Below, in pieces: positions 63,425-64,000 of a stretch of DNA of 64,000 nucleotides. The DNA is from Blautia sp. MSJ-9 (GTDB lineage: Bacteria; Bacillota; Clostridia; Lachnospirales; Lachnospiraceae). The notes beneath the pieces were generated by a model. The model searched no databases and was not told the DNA's origin. It saw only the letters and a program-made list of their open reading frames with translations. Within the stretch, counting starts at the first letter, position 1, and each line of letters starts with the position of its first letter. The position numbers and the translations under genes were made by a program. The DNA lies in contig NZ_JAHLQG010000018.1 of assembly GCF_018919065.1 (NCBI RefSeq), positions 99,637-163,636 on the forward strand. The letters run 5' to 3'.

Positions 63425-63892
63425 ATGATTCAGAAAAATCAACACAGGGTAACGATTAAAGATGTTGCCAGGCAGGCGGATGTGTCGATTGCTACGGTTT
63501 CCAAGATTATTAATGGAAAAGATGAACATATTTCAGAGGCAACCAGACAGAAGGTCTTTGAAACAATTGATCATCTGGGATATGTTCAGAACAGTATGGC
63601 AAAGGGGCTGAAGGAATCAAATACAAAAACACTGGGGCTTGTGATACCGGATATTGGAAATGCTTTCCCTGAAATGGCGAAAGGTGCACAGGACGAGGCT
63701 TTTGCCCATGGATATACAGTATTGTTTGGAAGTACAGATAATAACTATATACAGGAAGAGAAGTTTCTGGATGCGCTGAAATCCAAGATGGTAGAAGGAA
63801 TTATATATGTCAGTTCTGATCCGGCAACAAGTAAGAAACTGCTCGCAGATATATCAGTTCCTGTTGTATTTATCGACAGAAAAACCTGCTAA
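63425..63892 (+). pseudogene. LacI-family regulator, truncated after about 155 residues
   Basis: The HTH VTIKDVARQADVSIATVSKIINGKD (residues 9-33) and the start of the sugar-binding domain (KTLGLVIPDIGNAFPEMAKGAQDEAFAHGYTVLFGSTDN... VEGIIYVSSDPATSKKLLADISVPVVFIDRK) are intact. The frame stops two codons after IDRK, where LacI proteins normally continue for another ~180 residues. No continuation is visible in any frame in the 108 bases left. A terminator-like hairpin starts at the break, so the gene seems interrupted by inserted or rearranged DNA. AAAGGTGAG precedes the ATG. Confidence 0.8.
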
Positions 63893-63924
63893 CAAAAGTC
63901 AAGTACTTTTAAGCAGGTTTTTAA
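63884..63924 (+). terminator. Terminator-like hairpin at the break of the LacI gene
   Basis: AAAACCTGCT pairs with AAGCAGGTTTTT, and inner AAAAGT pairs with ACTTTT, over about 63884-63924, with a T run. It overlaps the last codons of the truncated LacI frame. It may mark the end of an inserted element beyond the window. Confidence 0.7.
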
Positions 63925-64000
63925 AATTATTTCTTTAATCTATTTTTGTGTACAACAAGAAGACTGGCGTTATTTCCAGTCTGTATAATTACATCAGATG

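Overview
The window looks like chromosome of a Gram-positive gut anaerobe of the Lachnospiraceae, with Blautia or Ruminococcus relatives my best guess. The reasons are low-to-moderate GC, strong AGGAGG-type ribosome binding sites, many sugar ABC lipoproteins with LacI and AraC regulators, DUF624, DUF6034, DUF4179 and DUF6440 proteins, and no outer-membrane genes. This placement is inferred from gene content, not from a marker gene. I saw no rRNA, tRNA, CRISPR array, complete insertion sequence or prophage.

Layout, 0-20 kb. uppP (cell-wall lipid recycling) is followed by a molybdate locus: a regulator and a molbindin on the minus strand diverge from modABC across back-to-back promoters that carry a palindromic operator candidate. 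Next is a fructan/sucrose locus, with a LacI repressor and two membrane proteins on the minus strand diverging from two sugar permeases, a lipoprotein and a GH32 enzyme. A CdaR-type regulator and an MsmK/UgpC ATPase follow; this is the only sugar-importer ATPase in the window and may energise both ATPase-less sugar importers. An orphan NitT/TauT-type binding protein precedes a yybP-ykoY-type manganese riboswitch that heads two cation exporters.

Layout, 19-42 kb. This is an accessory zone of small redox and peptidase genes mixed with decayed genes (an AraC tail, an SBP-GGDEF remnant, an internally deleted LysR). It also holds a lantibiotic-immunity-like ABC cassette with a divergent two-component system. 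A sigma/anti-sigma pair lies between two copies of an Rpn-like nuclease gene, one of them broken by an internal deletion of about 227 bp. A second two-component system is followed by a DUF6034 lipoprotein. Several families of short intergenic hairpin repeats are scattered here.

Layout, 41-58 kb. This is a beta-galactoside region: an AraC regulator and a GPH-type symporter; an AraC regulator, a sugar ABC importer, a LacI regulator and a GH42 beta-galactosidase; then an AraC regulator divergent from a GH2 beta-galactosidase; and a hybrid sensor kinase. The symporter and GH2 promoters, about 10 kb apart, share an 18-bp identical upstream motif, a second 8-bp box and a -10 box at exactly the same spacing. 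This is the most informative regulatory signal in the window.

Layout, 58-64 kb. An AraC regulator diverges from a MATE exporter, followed by an NhaC-type antiporter and proC. A near-perfect inverted repeat of about 204 bp follows, then a LacI gene with a clear promoter and operator whose coding frame stops early next to a terminator-like hairpin at the window edge.
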